A DNA stretch of 62,673 nt from Rhodothermaeota bacterium MED-G12. Lineage in GTDB: Bacteria; Bacteroidota; Rhodothermia; Balneolales; Balneolaceae. Positions within the stretch are counted from its first letter, which is position 1; each line of letters begins with the position of its first letter. Below the pieces are notes generated by a model that worked only from the letters and a program-made list of their open reading frames with translations, had not been told where the DNA came from and searched no databases. Below, in pieces: positions 36,110 to 45,912 of the stretch. The stretch spans positions 1-62,673 of the forward strand of contig NTKP01000001.1 in the NCBI GenBank assembly GCA_002457365.1, in the 5' to 3' direction. Position numbers and translations under genes: made by a program.

Positions 36110-37004
36110 CGTCTAAAAACCGCTTAGTAATGGGGTGATAACTGTCAATTCTTCGGTCTCGTAGAAATGGCCAATGAATTCTGTAGGCATCCGATTGGCT
36201 ATAATTAATCGGTTGAATCAACACTTCTTCTTTACCTTCAGAGGCTTGACAAAGCACCTTGCCAAAGGCATTGCATGCAAATGATTGTCCCCAGAACTGC
36301 ATGTCACCCTCTACCCCAACTCGGTTAACTGAAAGTACGGGTAATCCATTAGCCACAGCGTGAGATCGCTGTATGGTATGCCAAGCTTGATGCTGCTCAA
36401 CGTTGGTTTCAAGATCTTGTGATTGAGCCCATCCAATGGCAGTCGGATACACCAACACATCAGCACCTTTTAACGCTGTTAATCGAGCCGCTTCTGGATA
36501 CCATTGGTCCCAACAAATAAGCACTCCTATTCTGCCAAATCGCGTGGGGAAAACCTTGTAACCAAGATCTCCCGGAGTAAAATAAAATTTCTCGTAATAG
36601 CCAGGATCGTCTGGGATATGCATTTTTCTGTACATTCCAACCATCTCACCATCGGCATCGATAACAACTGCGGTATTGTGGTAAAGTCCTTGAGCCCGTT
36701 TTTCGAACAGCGAGGCCACTATAACCACCCCGAGTTCTTTTGCTAGTTCAGAAAAGATTCGAGTCGATGTACCAGGTATCGTCTCTGCTAAGCCAAAATG
36801 ATCATAATCTTCAGTGAAGCAGAAATATTGTGAGGCAAATAACTCTTGCAGAACCATCACCTGTGCTCCCTGTTCTGCAGCCATTCGAATCTTGGTAACC
36901 GCTTTTTCCCGGTTTTCATCTGGATCGGTATCACAGCTCGTTTGGATGAGTGCAAAAGTGGCTTCTCGGATTTGCTCTGAATGGATAGAGGGACTCATAG
37001 ACAT
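36099..37004 (-). CDS. aguB: N-carbamoylputrescine amidase
   Basis: This nitrilase-superfamily enzyme hydrolyses N-carbamoylputrescine to putrescine, CO2 and ammonia. The catalytic triad is visible as E54 (LQELF), K127 (YRKMHIPDD) and C164 (VLICWDQWYPE). The 301-residue length and the segment AEQHQAWHTIQRSHAVANG-like region (about 208-225) fit AguB. It directly precedes aguA with an 11-base overlap. The upstream inositol monophosphatase gene is 39 bases away on the same strand. Confidence 0.94.
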   Translation of the reverse strand: MSMSPSIHSEQIREATFALIQTSCDTDPDENREKAVTKIRMAAEQGAQVMVLQELFASQYFCFTEDYDHFGLAETIPGTSTRIFSELAKELGVVIVASLFEKRAQGLYHNTAVVIDADGEMVGMYRKMHIPDDPGYYEKFYFTPGDLGYKVFPTRFGRIGVLICWDQWYPEAARLTALKGADVLVYPTAIGWAQSQDLETNVEQHQAWHTIQRSHAVANGLPVLSVNRVGVEGDMQFWGQSFACNAFGKVLCQASEGKEEVLIQPINYSQSDAYRIHWPFLRDRRIDSYHPITKRFLDDES

Positions 37005-37043
37005 AGAATTAAACTCTGGATCGTAGAAAATTATCTGGACAAT

Positions 37044-37868
37044 TTACGTAGAACCAAATCCTGGATAAATACCTTGTATGCGTTCGAGTAAATATTTTTT
37101 TATCGGTTTGTTCCCTGCAATTATTTGCTTTCCAGTAAGCCACTGATCTCCGCCTTCCCAATCGCAAATATATCCCCCCGCTTCTTGAACGATGAACCCG
37201 CCCGCTGCTACATCCCATGCCTTTAAGCCTTCTTCAAAAAAACCTTCAACCCAACCAGCGGCAACCGCACATAAATCATACGAAGCAGCCCCCGCCCTTC
37301 GAACACCATGAGTTTCTTGAAACAATACCTCAAGCAAAGTCAACAATGAATGAACCCCTGAGAATTCCGTATAGGGAAAGCCTGTAGCTATGAGAGAGTC
37401 TTCGGGCTGTGTACAAGGACTAACGGAAAGTACAGTGCCATCCAAATAAGCCCCTTGTCCTTTTGTAGCATAGAAACATTGTTTATGCGCCAACTCATAT
37501 ACTAGCCCAAGCACCAACTCCGTTCGATCCCAAAGAGCGATGGAGACACAATAAGGCGCAAAACCATGTGAAAAATTGGTCGTGCCATCGATGGGATCTA
37601 TAATCCAAATTCGTTGATCTAACTCCTCTGGCTGGGCATGATTTTCCTCGGCCCAAATCACATCATCCGGAAATAATTCACTCAACCGATTAACTATGAA
37701 CGCCTCTGAAGCAAGATCCGCGGATGTTACTAAGTCATTTTTAGCTTTACGCTCGATTTTAAACTGGTTATCGGCTCTGATCTTGTGAATAATTTCATCC
37801 AATTCGGGCAATAGCGCTTTAATGGCATTGAGTTCGGTTTCGTAGCTTATTTTAGTTAAACTTTTCAT
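37044..37868 (-). CDS. Inositol monophosphatase family protein
   Basis: This is a Mg2+-dependent phosphatase of the SuhB/IMPase family. Metal ligands are visible: E74 in WAEEN, and D91 and D94 in IIDPIDGTTNF; the second signature AWDVAAGGFIVQEAGG is near residue 218-233. The 274-residue length is normal. The in vivo substrate cannot be fixed from sequence: inositol-1-phosphate, PAP or ribosome-related SuhB functions are all known in the family. It starts a leftward cluster with the polyamine genes. Confidence 0.92.
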   Translation of the reverse strand: MKSLTKISYETELNAIKALLPELDEIIHKIRADNQFKIERKAKNDLVTSADLASEAFIVNRLSELFPDDVIWAEENHAQPEELDQRIWIIDPIDGTTNFSHGFAPYCVSIALWDRTELVLGLVYELAHKQCFYATKGQGAYLDGTVLSVSPCTQPEDSLIATGFPYTEFSGVHSLLTLLEVLFQETHGVRRAGAASYDLCAVAAGWVEGFFEEGLKAWDVAAGGFIVQEAGGYICDWEGGDQWLTGKQIIAGNKPIKKYLLERIQGIYPGFGST

Positions 37869-37933
37869 CGATATGACTGGTTATGAGATAGTCTTTTTGG
37901 CAATAGAATGAGTTCAATGCCTCTTTTCTTCAC

Positions 37934-37966
37934 CTTTTCGCCTGCTTTTCGCCTGCTTTTCGCCTG
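37934..37966. repeat. Three perfect copies of an 11-bp direct repeat, intergenic
   Basis: CTTTTCGCCTG occurs three times in a row starting at 37934, 37945 and 37956, followed by a degenerate fourth copy (CTTTTCTGCCT). It sits between the divergent inositol monophosphatase and rpiB genes, 66 bases from the former's start. Confidence 0.95.
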
Positions 37967-38100
37967 CTTTTCTGCCTCTTTGATTGGGGGGCATAAGCTT
38001 ACAAGCTCCTTCACAATTTAGGCTTTCTTCTTTAAACTAAGCGTTTTTTTAAAGATATTTAGCGTACTTTTTATTCCTCCCAGTAACCCTACTTAATTTT

Positions 38101-38553
38101 ATGAAAATCCCCATTGCAAGCGACCATGCAGGATATACAGCAAAATGTGTTGTGCTTCAAATATTAAAGGATCTTCGGGTAGATGTAGACGACCTAGGCA
38201 CTCACAGTGAAGATTCCGTTGATTACCCAGAATATGCCGTTCAGGTAGCCCAAAAAATTGATCAAGGCGATGCCGAATTAGGCATTCTTATTTGTGGCAG
38301 TGGTCAAGGAGTCTGCATGACGGCCAATAAGTATAGTGGCGTGAGAGCCGCATTGGTCCAAGATGCGCAAACCGCTGCCCTGACTCGGCAGCATAATAAC
38401 TCCAATATATTATGTCTGCCAGGGCGAAGTTTAGAAAACGAACCTGAAATACTTAAAAATATTCTAAAAAGCTGGTTAGAAACACCGTTTGAAGGGGGGC
38501 GCCATGAACGTCGCGTCCAAAAAATCTCTAGCCTAACCTCATCTCACTCATAA
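38101..38553 (+). CDS. rpiB: Ribose-5-phosphate isomerase B
   Basis: RpiB interconverts ribulose-5-phosphate and ribose-5-phosphate. The 150-residue product has the LacAB/RpiB signatures [10 protein letters not shown] (substrate phosphate loop), [21 protein letters not shown] with the catalytic Cys, and [15 protein letters not shown]. It is the first gene of a plus-strand cluster, with glyA starting 17 bases later. The upstream region is T-rich and contains an 11-bp repeat. Confidence 0.95.
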   Translation: MKIPIASDHAGYTAKCVVLQILKDLRVDVDDLGTHSEDSVDYPEYAVQVAQKIDQGDAELGILICGSGQGVCMTANKYSGVRAALVQDAQTAALTRQHNNSNILCLPGRSLENEPEILKNILKSWLETPFEGGRHERRVQKISSLTSSHS

Positions 38554-38570
38554 ATTATAAGCTAACATCT

Positions 38571-39854
38571 ATGAATAATATTCAATCTCAAGACCCCGCT
38601 ATCTTTGATTTATTGCAAAAAGAAACCACTCGCCAAAATGATAATCTAGAGCTTATTGCGTCTGAAAATTTTGCCTCTAAGGCAGTTATGGAGGCAAATG
38701 GATGTGTACTAACCAACAAATATGCAGAAGGGTATCCAGGAAAACGATACTACGGTGGGTGTGAGTTTGCCGATGTTATCGAAGACTTGGCAAGAGATCG
38801 AGCTAAGAAATTATATGGTGCTGACTGGGTGAATGTACAACCTCATTCTGGAGCTTCGGCGAATGCGGCGGTGTACTTAGCACTTATGAAGCCAGGTGAA
38901 ACCTTACTGGGTTTTGATTTAGCTCACGGGGGACATTTAACCCATGGTTCACCAGTAAATTTTTCAGGAATTTATTTTAAACCCGAGTTTTATGGGGTGG
39001 ATGAACATACTGGACTTTTGGACTACGACAAAATCCGAGACAAAGCAAAAAAGGTTCAACCTAAGCTCATTTCCATTGGAGCCTCTGCCTACTCTAGAGA
39101 TTATGATTATGAAACATTCCGTGCCATTGCGGATGAAGTAGGTGCTTTACTTTGGATGGATATGGCTCACACTGCTGGACTTATTGCCACGGGTAACCTA
39201 AACGATCCACTGCCTCATGCCCATGTGGCTACCACCACCACCCACAAAACACTGAGGGGACCTCGGGGTGGAATGATCTTAGTAGGTAAGGATGGCCCTA
39301 ATACGCTAGGCGTGGTTGCAGCCAAATCAGGAAGAACAAAAAATTGGTCTGAATTATTTGATTCTGCTGTATTCCCAGGTACCCAAGGCGGACCTCTTAT
39401 GCATGTGGTTGCGGCTAAAGCCGTCGCCTATCAAGAAGCGCTTAAGCCCGATTTCAAACAATATCAAACCCAGGTTCAAGCCAACGCTAAAGCGCTAGCG
39501 AACCGATTTTTAGAGCTAGGATATACTATTGTAAGTGGCGGAACGGACAATCACCTGATCTTAATTGATTTACGGAACAAAAATGTAACGGGTAAGGTAG
39601 CCGAGGAAGCGCTAGGCTTAGCTGCCATCACTGTGAACAAGAATATGGTTCCCTTTGATACAGAAAGTCCTTTTGTAACCTCTGGAATACGAATAGGAAC
39701 CCCCGCAATGACCACCCGAGGATTCAAGGAAAGTGAGTTCATTGAGATTGCAAACCTGATCGATCAAGTAATACAACATCCAGAGAGTGAATCGAATCAC
39801 AAAACGGTGACGGGTCGAGTTAAAGAGATGTGTGATCAATATCCGCTTTATTAA
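38571..39854 (+). CDS. glyA: Serine hydroxymethyltransferase
   Basis: GlyA interconverts serine and glycine, feeding one-carbon units to folate. The PLP lysine is K226 in [37 protein letters not shown] and the C-terminal [17 protein letters not shown] are all present. The 427-residue length is normal. It is 17 bases after rpiB and 42 bases before the tatC start. Confidence 0.98.
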   Translation: MNNIQSQDPAIFDLLQKETTRQNDNLELIASENFASKAVMEANGCVLTNKYAEGYPGKRYYGGCEFADVIEDLARDRAKKLYGADWVNVQPHSGASANAAVYLALMKPGETLLGFDLAHGGHLTHGSPVNFSGIYFKPEFYGVDEHTGLLDYDKIRDKAKKVQPKLISIGASAYSRDYDYETFRAIADEVGALLWMDMAHTAGLIATGNLNDPLPHAHVATTTTHKTLRGPRGGMILVGKDGPNTLGVVAAKSGRTKNWSELFDSAVFPGTQGGPLMHVVAAKAVAYQEALKPDFKQYQTQVQANAKALANRFLELGYTIVSGGTDNHLILIDLRNKNVTGKVAEEALGLAAITVNKNMVPFDTESPFVTSGIRIGTPAMTTRGFKESEFIEIANLIDQVIQHPESESNHKTVTGRVKEMCDQYPLY

Positions 39855-39896
39855 TCTAAACGTAAATAGAGGCCCACTTTGAAGGAACGCCAAATC

Positions 39897-40724
39897 ATGG
39901 AAGGCACTCCACCGAAGGCTCAACAACCTAAGGATCGTACAGATCAGATGTCTTTTTTGGAGCATTTGGAAGAGCTTCGATGGCGCGTGATTAAGGGTAT
40001 GGTCGGCGTTGTAATGGGTGTAATCGGAGCCTTTATTTTTTCTGATTTCATCATAGATACCCTGCTTCTTGGCCCTACTAGAGCGTCATTTTTTATGTAT
40101 GATATCATTCGTGTAGATGCGATTGATCTCACCCTACAATCCAGGAAATTACCCGGGCAGTTCTTCACCTATTGGGGCATGCTATTTATTTCTGGATTCA
40201 TTATTGGTTCGCCGTTGTTTTTCTATCAAATATGGGCTTTTATTGCGCCTGCTTTAGAGAAACAAGAACGTTGGAAAACTATTTTAACCGCTTTTTTTAT
40301 CACGTTCTTTTTTGGCGTTGGAATCGCATTTGGCTATCTCATCTTGGTCCCCTTTGCCTTGCAATTTTTTGCCAATTTCAACATCTCAGATAGTGGACTG
40401 GTTCGAAACGACTTTGACATAAACGCCTACTTCAGTTCATTGGCTATGTGGGTCGTAAGCTGTGGGATTATTTTCCAAGTACCTGTTCTTAGTTATGGTT
40501 TATCCAAAGCAGGTTTTTTAACCCCCCTGTTTCTTCGAACCTACCGAAAACATGCTATCATTTTATGCTTAGTTTTGGCAGCATTTTTAACTCCACCAGA
40601 TCCAATTTCACAAGTCTTAATTGCTATCCCGTTGGTTATTTTATACGAAATCGCAATCGGAGTTTCTGCAATAGCAGTCCGTCAACGTACTAAAGAATTA
40701 CGTAAAGCGTTTGGTGAGGAATAA
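39897..40724 (+). CDS. tatC: Twin-arginine translocase subunit TatC
   Basis: TatC is the receptor for twin-arginine signal peptides in the inner membrane. The 275-residue protein has the conserved N-terminal motif SFLEHLEELRWRVIK and about six membrane helices, with FYQIWAFIAPALEKQER and a conserved Glu (E in LEKQER) in the second cytoplasmic region. The ATG at 39897 is preferred over an in-frame TTG at 39879 because AAGGAA lies 9 bases upstream. tatA/tatB are not adjacent. Confidence 0.95.
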   Translation: MEGTPPKAQQPKDRTDQMSFLEHLEELRWRVIKGMVGVVMGVIGAFIFSDFIIDTLLLGPTRASFFMYDIIRVDAIDLTLQSRKLPGQFFTYWGMLFISGFIIGSPLFFYQIWAFIAPALEKQERWKTILTAFFITFFFGVGIAFGYLILVPFALQFFANFNISDSGLVRNDFDINAYFSSLAMWVVSCGIIFQVPVLSYGLSKAGFLTPLFLRTYRKHAIILCLVLAAFLTPPDPISQVLIAIPLVILYEIAIGVSAIAVRQRTKELRKAFGEE

Positions 40725-40794
40725 CTCTTACGCACGTGAGGGAAAATGTCGTAAAAGAGCCTTATATTTCAACATCCTAACATCTACGAGTTTT

Positions 40795-41298
40795 ATGCAA
40801 AACAACACTTTTTTTTCTTCTATTTCTAGAACATCCTTCGGTTTTTTCGTGCTAGTGCTAATCGCCACACTAACCTCAGGATGTGAAGAAGATCCCTTTT
40901 ACTTCACCTACGATTATTCTGATGCCCCTAATTTACCCGACGTCTCTGAAGCCATCGAAACTATAAACTATGACGATGGACTGGTAGTATACATCATGGA
41001 GCGCGGAACGGGCACCCAAGAAGTAACAATCCGCGATAATATCTTTTTATATTATACGACTTTTAGAGGGGGGACTTCCCGAGATAATATCGTTGATAGC
41101 TCCTACCTAAATGGGTCACAAGCTTCTACTCAATTTGTTGAAATAGGCACTTATCAAGACTCTCGAGGTGTCGGATTTGTTCGAGGCGTTTTGGGAATGA
41201 CCGAAGGAGAACATCGCGTGATTCAGGTTCCTGACTCACTCAACGCTTACGGAGATTTGGTATACTGGAATCTAACACTAGATTATATCGCCTATTAG
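40795..41298 (+). CDS. FKBP-type peptidyl-prolyl isomerase-like lipoprotein
   Basis: The 167-residue product has a lipoprotein signal ending LTSGC (about residue 30) and an FKBP-like domain (about 55-165): VVYIMERGTGTQEV, DNIFLYYTTFRGG, SSYLNGSQ, FVEIG and GVLGMTEGEHRVIQVP follow the FKBP strand order. It has not all active-site aromatic residues I would expect in a catalytic FKBP, so activity as an isomerase is uncertain and a chaperone role is possible. The ATG at 40795 is preferred because upstream in-frame sequence overlaps tatC. Its stop codon overlaps the stop codon of the convergent alr gene. Confidence 0.75.
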   Translation: MQNNTFFSSISRTSFGFFVLVLIATLTSGCEEDPFYFTYDYSDAPNLPDVSEAIETINYDDGLVVYIMERGTGTQEVTIRDNIFLYYTTFRGGTSRDNIVDSSYLNGSQASTQFVEIGTYQDSRGVGFVRGVLGMTEGEHRVIQVPDSLNAYGDLVYWNLTLDYIAY

Positions 41299-42449
41299 CC
41301 TACATATTCCCTAGGTACCTTGGGGGATATTCTTGTCGTAATCTCATAGGCAATGGTCTGGGTTTTCTCCGCCCATACATTGGCTCGAAGCTGATCAGCA
41401 TCTAGTAAAAAAACAGGTGACCCTAGTGGGATTTTATTCTCACCAAGCCAAATAAGGGTGAAATCCATCGTAATTGAGCCAACCTGTTCGTACAGTGTGC
41501 CTTCGATACTGAGTTGCATTTGATTGCTTAACAAGCGAGGCAAACCATGAGCATAGCCAACAGGAATGACCCCTACCCAACCGTCGCGTGGCGCTCTCCA
41601 TCGTGCTCCATAACTCACCGATTCCCCTTTCTTCACGGGTTGATGATGCACCAGCCGGCTCTGCCATGAAAGTAACGGGCTCAATGAGTCTATGGCTTGA
41701 TTACCCGCACTATACCCGTACAAACATACACCTGGTCGTACTGCATCAAATGATAACGGTAGCTGCTTTGCATAATGAAAAATAGCCCCACTATTAGCAG
41801 TATGCCGAAGCCACTCTGTTGGAAACTGAGATTGAAGCCTTTGAAATAAATCTAGCTGTTCGACTACTGTTGTTGAACCGGGATCATCGGCCTTATAAAA
41901 ATGGGTATAAACCCCTTTTCCATAAATATCTTTTCGCTTTTGAATGGCCTGGGTAAGCACCGGTAGCTCTTCGATCGGGGCCCCTAAACGCTTCATCCCG
42001 GTATCGATATTCACATGATATGAGCAGCCAGACTCTAACAGGTCTAAATGCCTGATATGACTCACAGAAGCGATTAAATTATGCGATGTATATACAGCTA
42101 TGTTACGCTCATTTGGAGGCTCAAACACCAATATTGGCTGCCTAATACCAGCCTCTCGAAGGATGACCCCCTCCAACGGGCGAACTACGCAAAATCCATG
42201 AACTTGGGGGGCTAATCGTTTCGCAATAGGAATAGCTCCATGGCCATACGCATCATCTTTAATCACAGGCCAAAGTTGGGTATTAGGAGCCACGTTGTTG
42301 GTAATGGCTTCAATATTTTGATCCAACGTTAAAAAGTCTATCGTTATATGTTGATTCAAACTAGCTTGATCAACCATTAGACTAGGTTGGTTGTTTGAAT
42401 TCACTGTGGAAGAATCATCCGGTGGTAATTCTATGTACTCTGAAGCCAT
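41295..42449 (-). CDS. alr: Alanine racemase
   Basis: Alr makes D-alanine for peptidoglycan using PLP. The cofactor lysine is K64 in PVIKDDAYGHG (the usual Lys-Ala-Asp is here Lys-Asp-Asp), and the second catalytic tyrosine lies in SYGARW near residue 270, followed by GWVGVIPVGYAHGLPR. The length of 384 residues is normal. The gene overlaps the upstream PYROXD2-like gene by 19 bases, suggesting co-transcription. N-terminal residues 1-30 are not conserved and could be part of an extended start. Confidence 0.94.
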   Translation of the reverse strand: MASEYIELPPDDSSTVNSNNQPSLMVDQASLNQHITIDFLTLDQNIEAITNNVAPNTQLWPVIKDDAYGHGAIPIAKRLAPQVHGFCVVRPLEGVILREAGIRQPILVFEPPNERNIAVYTSHNLIASVSHIRHLDLLESGCSYHVNIDTGMKRLGAPIEELPVLTQAIQKRKDIYGKGVYTHFYKADDPGSTTVVEQLDLFQRLQSQFPTEWLRHTANSGAIFHYAKQLPLSFDAVRPGVCLYGYSAGNQAIDSLSPLLSWQSRLVHHQPVKKGESVSYGARWRAPRDGWVGVIPVGYAHGLPRLLSNQMQLSIEGTLYEQVGSITMDFTLIWLGENKIPLGSPVFLLDADQLRANVWAEKTQTIAYEITTRISPKVPREYVG

Positions 42450-44050
42450 GAGCGTTTTTTATACTTTTTCAATATAACCTGAGCCGCATTGTAACCCGCC
42501 GCACCAAATACCCCACCACCAGGGTGGCAGGAAGCACTGGATAAGTAAAGGTGCTCAATAGGTGTTTCATATGCACTCATTTCAGGAATAGGTCGAAACA
42601 TAAACATTTGATCAAAACTCATTTCGACATGCATTACATTACCCTTGAGCAGCCCATGCTTTCGCTCAATATCCAGGGGACTTTGGATGTACCAATCGAT
42701 GAGTTTGTCTTTCATATTTGGGGCGTAATCAACTACTACATCGTAGATTTTTTGAGCTTCCCGCTCACGGATATCGTCCCACTTTTCGCCATTTGCTAGG
42801 TTGTAAGGATGCCATTGAGCCCAAACAAACATGGTATGTTTTCCATCCTTCGCCACTTCTGGATCAATTTTAGAAAAAGTCATCGCAAGTGCTGCTGGTT
42901 TACGTGGCGGTTTGGATTGCATGTAGTCTCCAATAGCTTCGTTCATGTACTGCACAGATGGAGCCAGTAACTGAATACCATTATGAATAAATGGATCTTC
43001 TGGGGCTGCTGTGTAAACAGGTAACTCCTCTACCGCACATCGAATGACCATTCCAAATCCGTTCCCCACGTTAATATTTTCGACTTTTTTCATCATAGAA
43101 CTAGCCAAATGATCCGGGCCTACCATTTTTAGCATGGTCGTTTGAACATGAGCGTTAGAAACGACAATGGGCGCAAGGAATTCTTGGCCTTTTTCGGTTT
43201 GAACGCCGATGGCACGACCAGAACGAACCAGAATTTTTTCTACAGGGGTATCCGTTAAAATAGTTCCTCCATGAGCCTGAATGAGGTTCTTCATGGCTTG
43301 GGTAAGCATCCCGCTACCCCCTTTGGGATGCTTTGCACCGGATTCATGCAACATAGATTGCCATCCCACAAAATCACCGGTGGCGCTCTGATCCGGTAAA
43401 GGCCCAGATTGAGCAGCAAACCAAACTAAGGCCGCTTTCAAATAGGGACTTTCAAAGGCATCATCAACTACTTTTCCATAGCTAGATAAAATACGTTGTA
43501 AGCCACTCATGTGTTCCCCTTTATTAAACATAGATCCATCTCGGATCTGAGCTTTCACTATTTCACTTACAATCTTACCTCCCTTAGGGGGAGTCATGAA
43601 TGAGGCAAGAACTCCTTTGTTAATCTTTGCCCAGAATTCAATAAAATCCTTGTAGTTTTTAACATCTTTGGGAGCCACACTAGCGATGGATTCGAGGGTT
43701 CTTTCCAGGTCCTTCCAGAAATGTATGACTCCTTTTGCCGTTGGAACTGGGTAAGACATAATTGGGTCCATGTCTATATATTCCAATCCGTACTTCTCCA
43801 ATTCTAACTCTTCGATGATTCCTGTTTGGTGAATCATAATATGAACCGATGAACCCACATCCATGCGAAACCCATGAGGATTTTCAGCAGATTCAAACAT
43901 GGTCTCGGTACGTACTGCCCCACCGATGGTATCATTTTTTTCGGTAACTAAGACTTTATAACCGGCTTTAGCAAGATAACAAGCCGTGACTAACCCATTG
44001 TGCCCCGAACCCACTACTATGGTATCAAAAGATGGAGATGAAAGGTTCAT
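42431..44050 (-). CDS. FAD-dependent oxidoreductase, PYROXD2/carotenoid desaturase-like
   Basis: The 539-residue protein has the FAD-binding dinucleotide motif VVGSGHNGLVTACYLAKAGYKV followed by TEKNDTIGGAVRTE, matching the PYROXD2/CrtI-like amine-oxidase superfamily. The C-terminal LYLSSASCHPGGGVFGAAGYNAA is the second FAD-binding signature. The substrate is unknown: relatives include phytoene desaturase and a mitochondrial protein of unclear function. It overlaps alr by 19 bases and follows rho by about 150 bases. No other carotenoid genes are visible here. Confidence 0.82.
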   Translation of the reverse strand: MNLSSPSFDTIVVGSGHNGLVTACYLAKAGYKVLVTEKNDTIGGAVRTETMFESAENPHGFRMDVGSSVHIMIHQTGIIEELELEKYGLEYIDMDPIMSYPVPTAKGVIHFWKDLERTLESIASVAPKDVKNYKDFIEFWAKINKGVLASFMTPPKGGKIVSEIVKAQIRDGSMFNKGEHMSGLQRILSSYGKVVDDAFESPYLKAALVWFAAQSGPLPDQSATGDFVGWQSMLHESGAKHPKGGSGMLTQAMKNLIQAHGGTILTDTPVEKILVRSGRAIGVQTEKGQEFLAPIVVSNAHVQTTMLKMVGPDHLASSMMKKVENINVGNGFGMVIRCAVEELPVYTAAPEDPFIHNGIQLLAPSVQYMNEAIGDYMQSKPPRKPAALAMTFSKIDPEVAKDGKHTMFVWAQWHPYNLANGEKWDDIREREAQKIYDVVVDYAPNMKDKLIDWYIQSPLDIERKHGLLKGNVMHVEMSFDQMFMFRPIPEMSAYETPIEHLYLSSASCHPGGGVFGAAGYNAAQVILKKYKKRSWLQST

Positions 44051-44198
44051 ATATACTATTTAATGGTTAGTGTTCTACCGTTAGCCGATTGTATACCAGG
44101 CTTTGGCTTATTAAGCTTCTTCAAGCAATAAATAGGTGTATTACGTTGCCTTTTCTCCTGCTAGCCCACTTATCTGTGTTCGTTAAGGTGAACCCACA

Positions 44199-45812
44199 TT
44201 AGCGTTTATTCATTGAGACTAGAAAGTCTAAATTATCTCGAGTTCCTTTTATTTTATCAAGAATGAATTCCATGGCCTCAAAGGGACTCATATTGGTTAA
44301 ATGGCGACGTAACAAAACTACTTTCTCACGCTCTTCTTCACTAACCAATAGCTCCTCGCGTCGCGTTCCAGATCTAAATATGTCAATGGCTGGATAAATT
44401 CTACGATCTGAAATACGTCGATCTAGTACAATTTCACTATTTCCTGTTCCTTTGAATTCTTCAAAAATAACATCATCCATACGAGAACCGGTATCAATTA
44501 ATGCGGTTGCAACAATAGTTAGTGAGCCACCTCCTTCTATGTTACGAGCAGAGGAGAATAGTTGTCTTGGTACCTTAAGTGCTTCCGAATCTACCCCGCC
44601 ACTCATCGTCCTTCCTTTGTTACCCGCACATACGTTATAAGCTCGTGCTAAACGGGTAATTGAATCCAACAATAGTAGAACATCATGCCCACTCTCAACC
44701 AGTCTTTTAGCTTTTTCAAATACAATTTCCGATAAACCCACGTGATTTTCTGGTTTTTCGTCGAAGGTAGAAGCAGCTACTTCTGCCCCTAGTACACTTC
44801 GCTCCATTTCGGTAACCTCTTCAGGGCGCTCATCAACCAGTAAAATTAATATTTTTGCTTCTGGATGGTTTTGACTAACTGCGTTGGCAATGTTACGCAG
44901 TATGGTGGTCTTACCCGTTTTCGGCTGTGCGACAATTAAGCTACGTTGACCTTTACCTATTGGGGCAAACATATCGATTAAGCGGGTGGTGTACTCATTT
45001 GAAGCGTATTCTAAACGATAACGGTCCTCGGGATGTACGGGCAACAACTCATCAAAATAGCCTCTGTTATCTACATCACGAGGGATGTGCCCATTAACCC
45101 CTTCCACTCTAAGCAGAGCAAAATATCTCTCACCCACTTTAGGAGGGCGAATGATCCCAATTACACTATCACCTTGCCGAAGTCTAAATCGTTTAATCTG
45201 TGAAGGGGACACATAAATATCATCGGGACTTGCCTTATAATTATAATTCACCGATCTCAAAAACCCATACCCATCTGGAAGAATCTCTAAGGTTCCCTCA
45301 TTAATTAGATAAGGACCAAGCTTCGGCTCCAATTCCGCTAAACGTCCTTTTAGAGTAGGTGCATCCGAGGTTGGAAGTTCGTCATGTTCATGCTTTTTAC
45401 GATTTCTCGATCTGTTAGAGGCGTTAGGATGTTGGTCATTGGAATCCCTGCTGCCTCTGCGCCCCTTGTTTTTTGGCTCCTCGGCTTCCGCTTTTTCTTC
45501 TTTATAACTAACCACATGTTCGCCGCCGCCATAAAGGTTATTCGCAGCGGTATTAATTTGGGTCGCTGTGCGAGTTTCGTTGAATAAATCTGGGGTTCTG
45601 CCTGCTTTTGAGCTATGTTCTGCTTTAACTTCCTGATTTGATGCATGCCCGGCACTTGCCTCTAGAATGGCGTCAATAAGCAATTGCTTCTTTAAGCCAG
45701 TTACCCTCTTCACCCCTACAGACTTAGCTATAGCTTGTAAATCCGGTAGTTTTTTAGATTTCAATTGCTCAGGGTCATTCCAAGAATACCCATCATTCGT
45801 TAGTGATGACAT
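44199..45812 (-). CDS. rho: Transcription termination factor Rho
   Basis: Rho is the hexameric RNA helicase that ends transcription. The 537-residue protein has an N-terminal Rho_N domain (about 12-52), a charged disordered segment (about 53-152), the RNA-binding OSB domain with [10 protein letters not shown] (179-187), and the ATPase domain with Walker A QPKTGKT (296-302), [13 protein letters not shown] and [18 protein letters not shown]. The extra disordered segment makes it about 115 residues longer than E. coli Rho, as in many Bacteroidota. Confidence 0.97.
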   Translation of the reverse strand: MSSLTNDGYSWNDPEQLKSKKLPDLQAIAKSVGVKRVTGLKKQLLIDAILEASAGHASNQEVKAEHSSKAGRTPDLFNETRTATQINTAANNLYGGGEHVVSYKEEKAEAEEPKNKGRRGSRDSNDQHPNASNRSRNRKKHEHDELPTSDAPTLKGRLAELEPKLGPYLINEGTLEILPDGYGFLRSVNYNYKASPDDIYVSPSQIKRFRLRQGDSVIGIIRPPKVGERYFALLRVEGVNGHIPRDVDNRGYFDELLPVHPEDRYRLEYASNEYTTRLIDMFAPIGKGQRSLIVAQPKTGKTTILRNIANAVSQNHPEAKILILLVDERPEEVTEMERSVLGAEVAASTFDEKPENHVGLSEIVFEKAKRLVESGHDVLLLLDSITRLARAYNVCAGNKGRTMSGGVDSEALKVPRQLFSSARNIEGGGSLTIVATALIDTGSRMDDVIFEEFKGTGNSEIVLDRRISDRRIYPAIDIFRSGTRREELLVSEEEREKVVLLRRHLTNMSPFEAMEFILDKIKGTRDNLDFLVSMNKR

Positions 45813-45912
45813 AAAATTTAATTAAATAAACGTGTTAGTACCGACTTCATGAATACTTCGAACTCATGGATGGTAAGGGAGTCAAAATTCTGGCCGCACA
45901 AGAAAAGCATAT

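Noticed and set aside
44051..44198. Hidden RNA gene or terminator between rho and the PYROXD2-like gene
   Set aside because: Only a 4-5-bp stem without a T-run is visible; nothing supports a feature.
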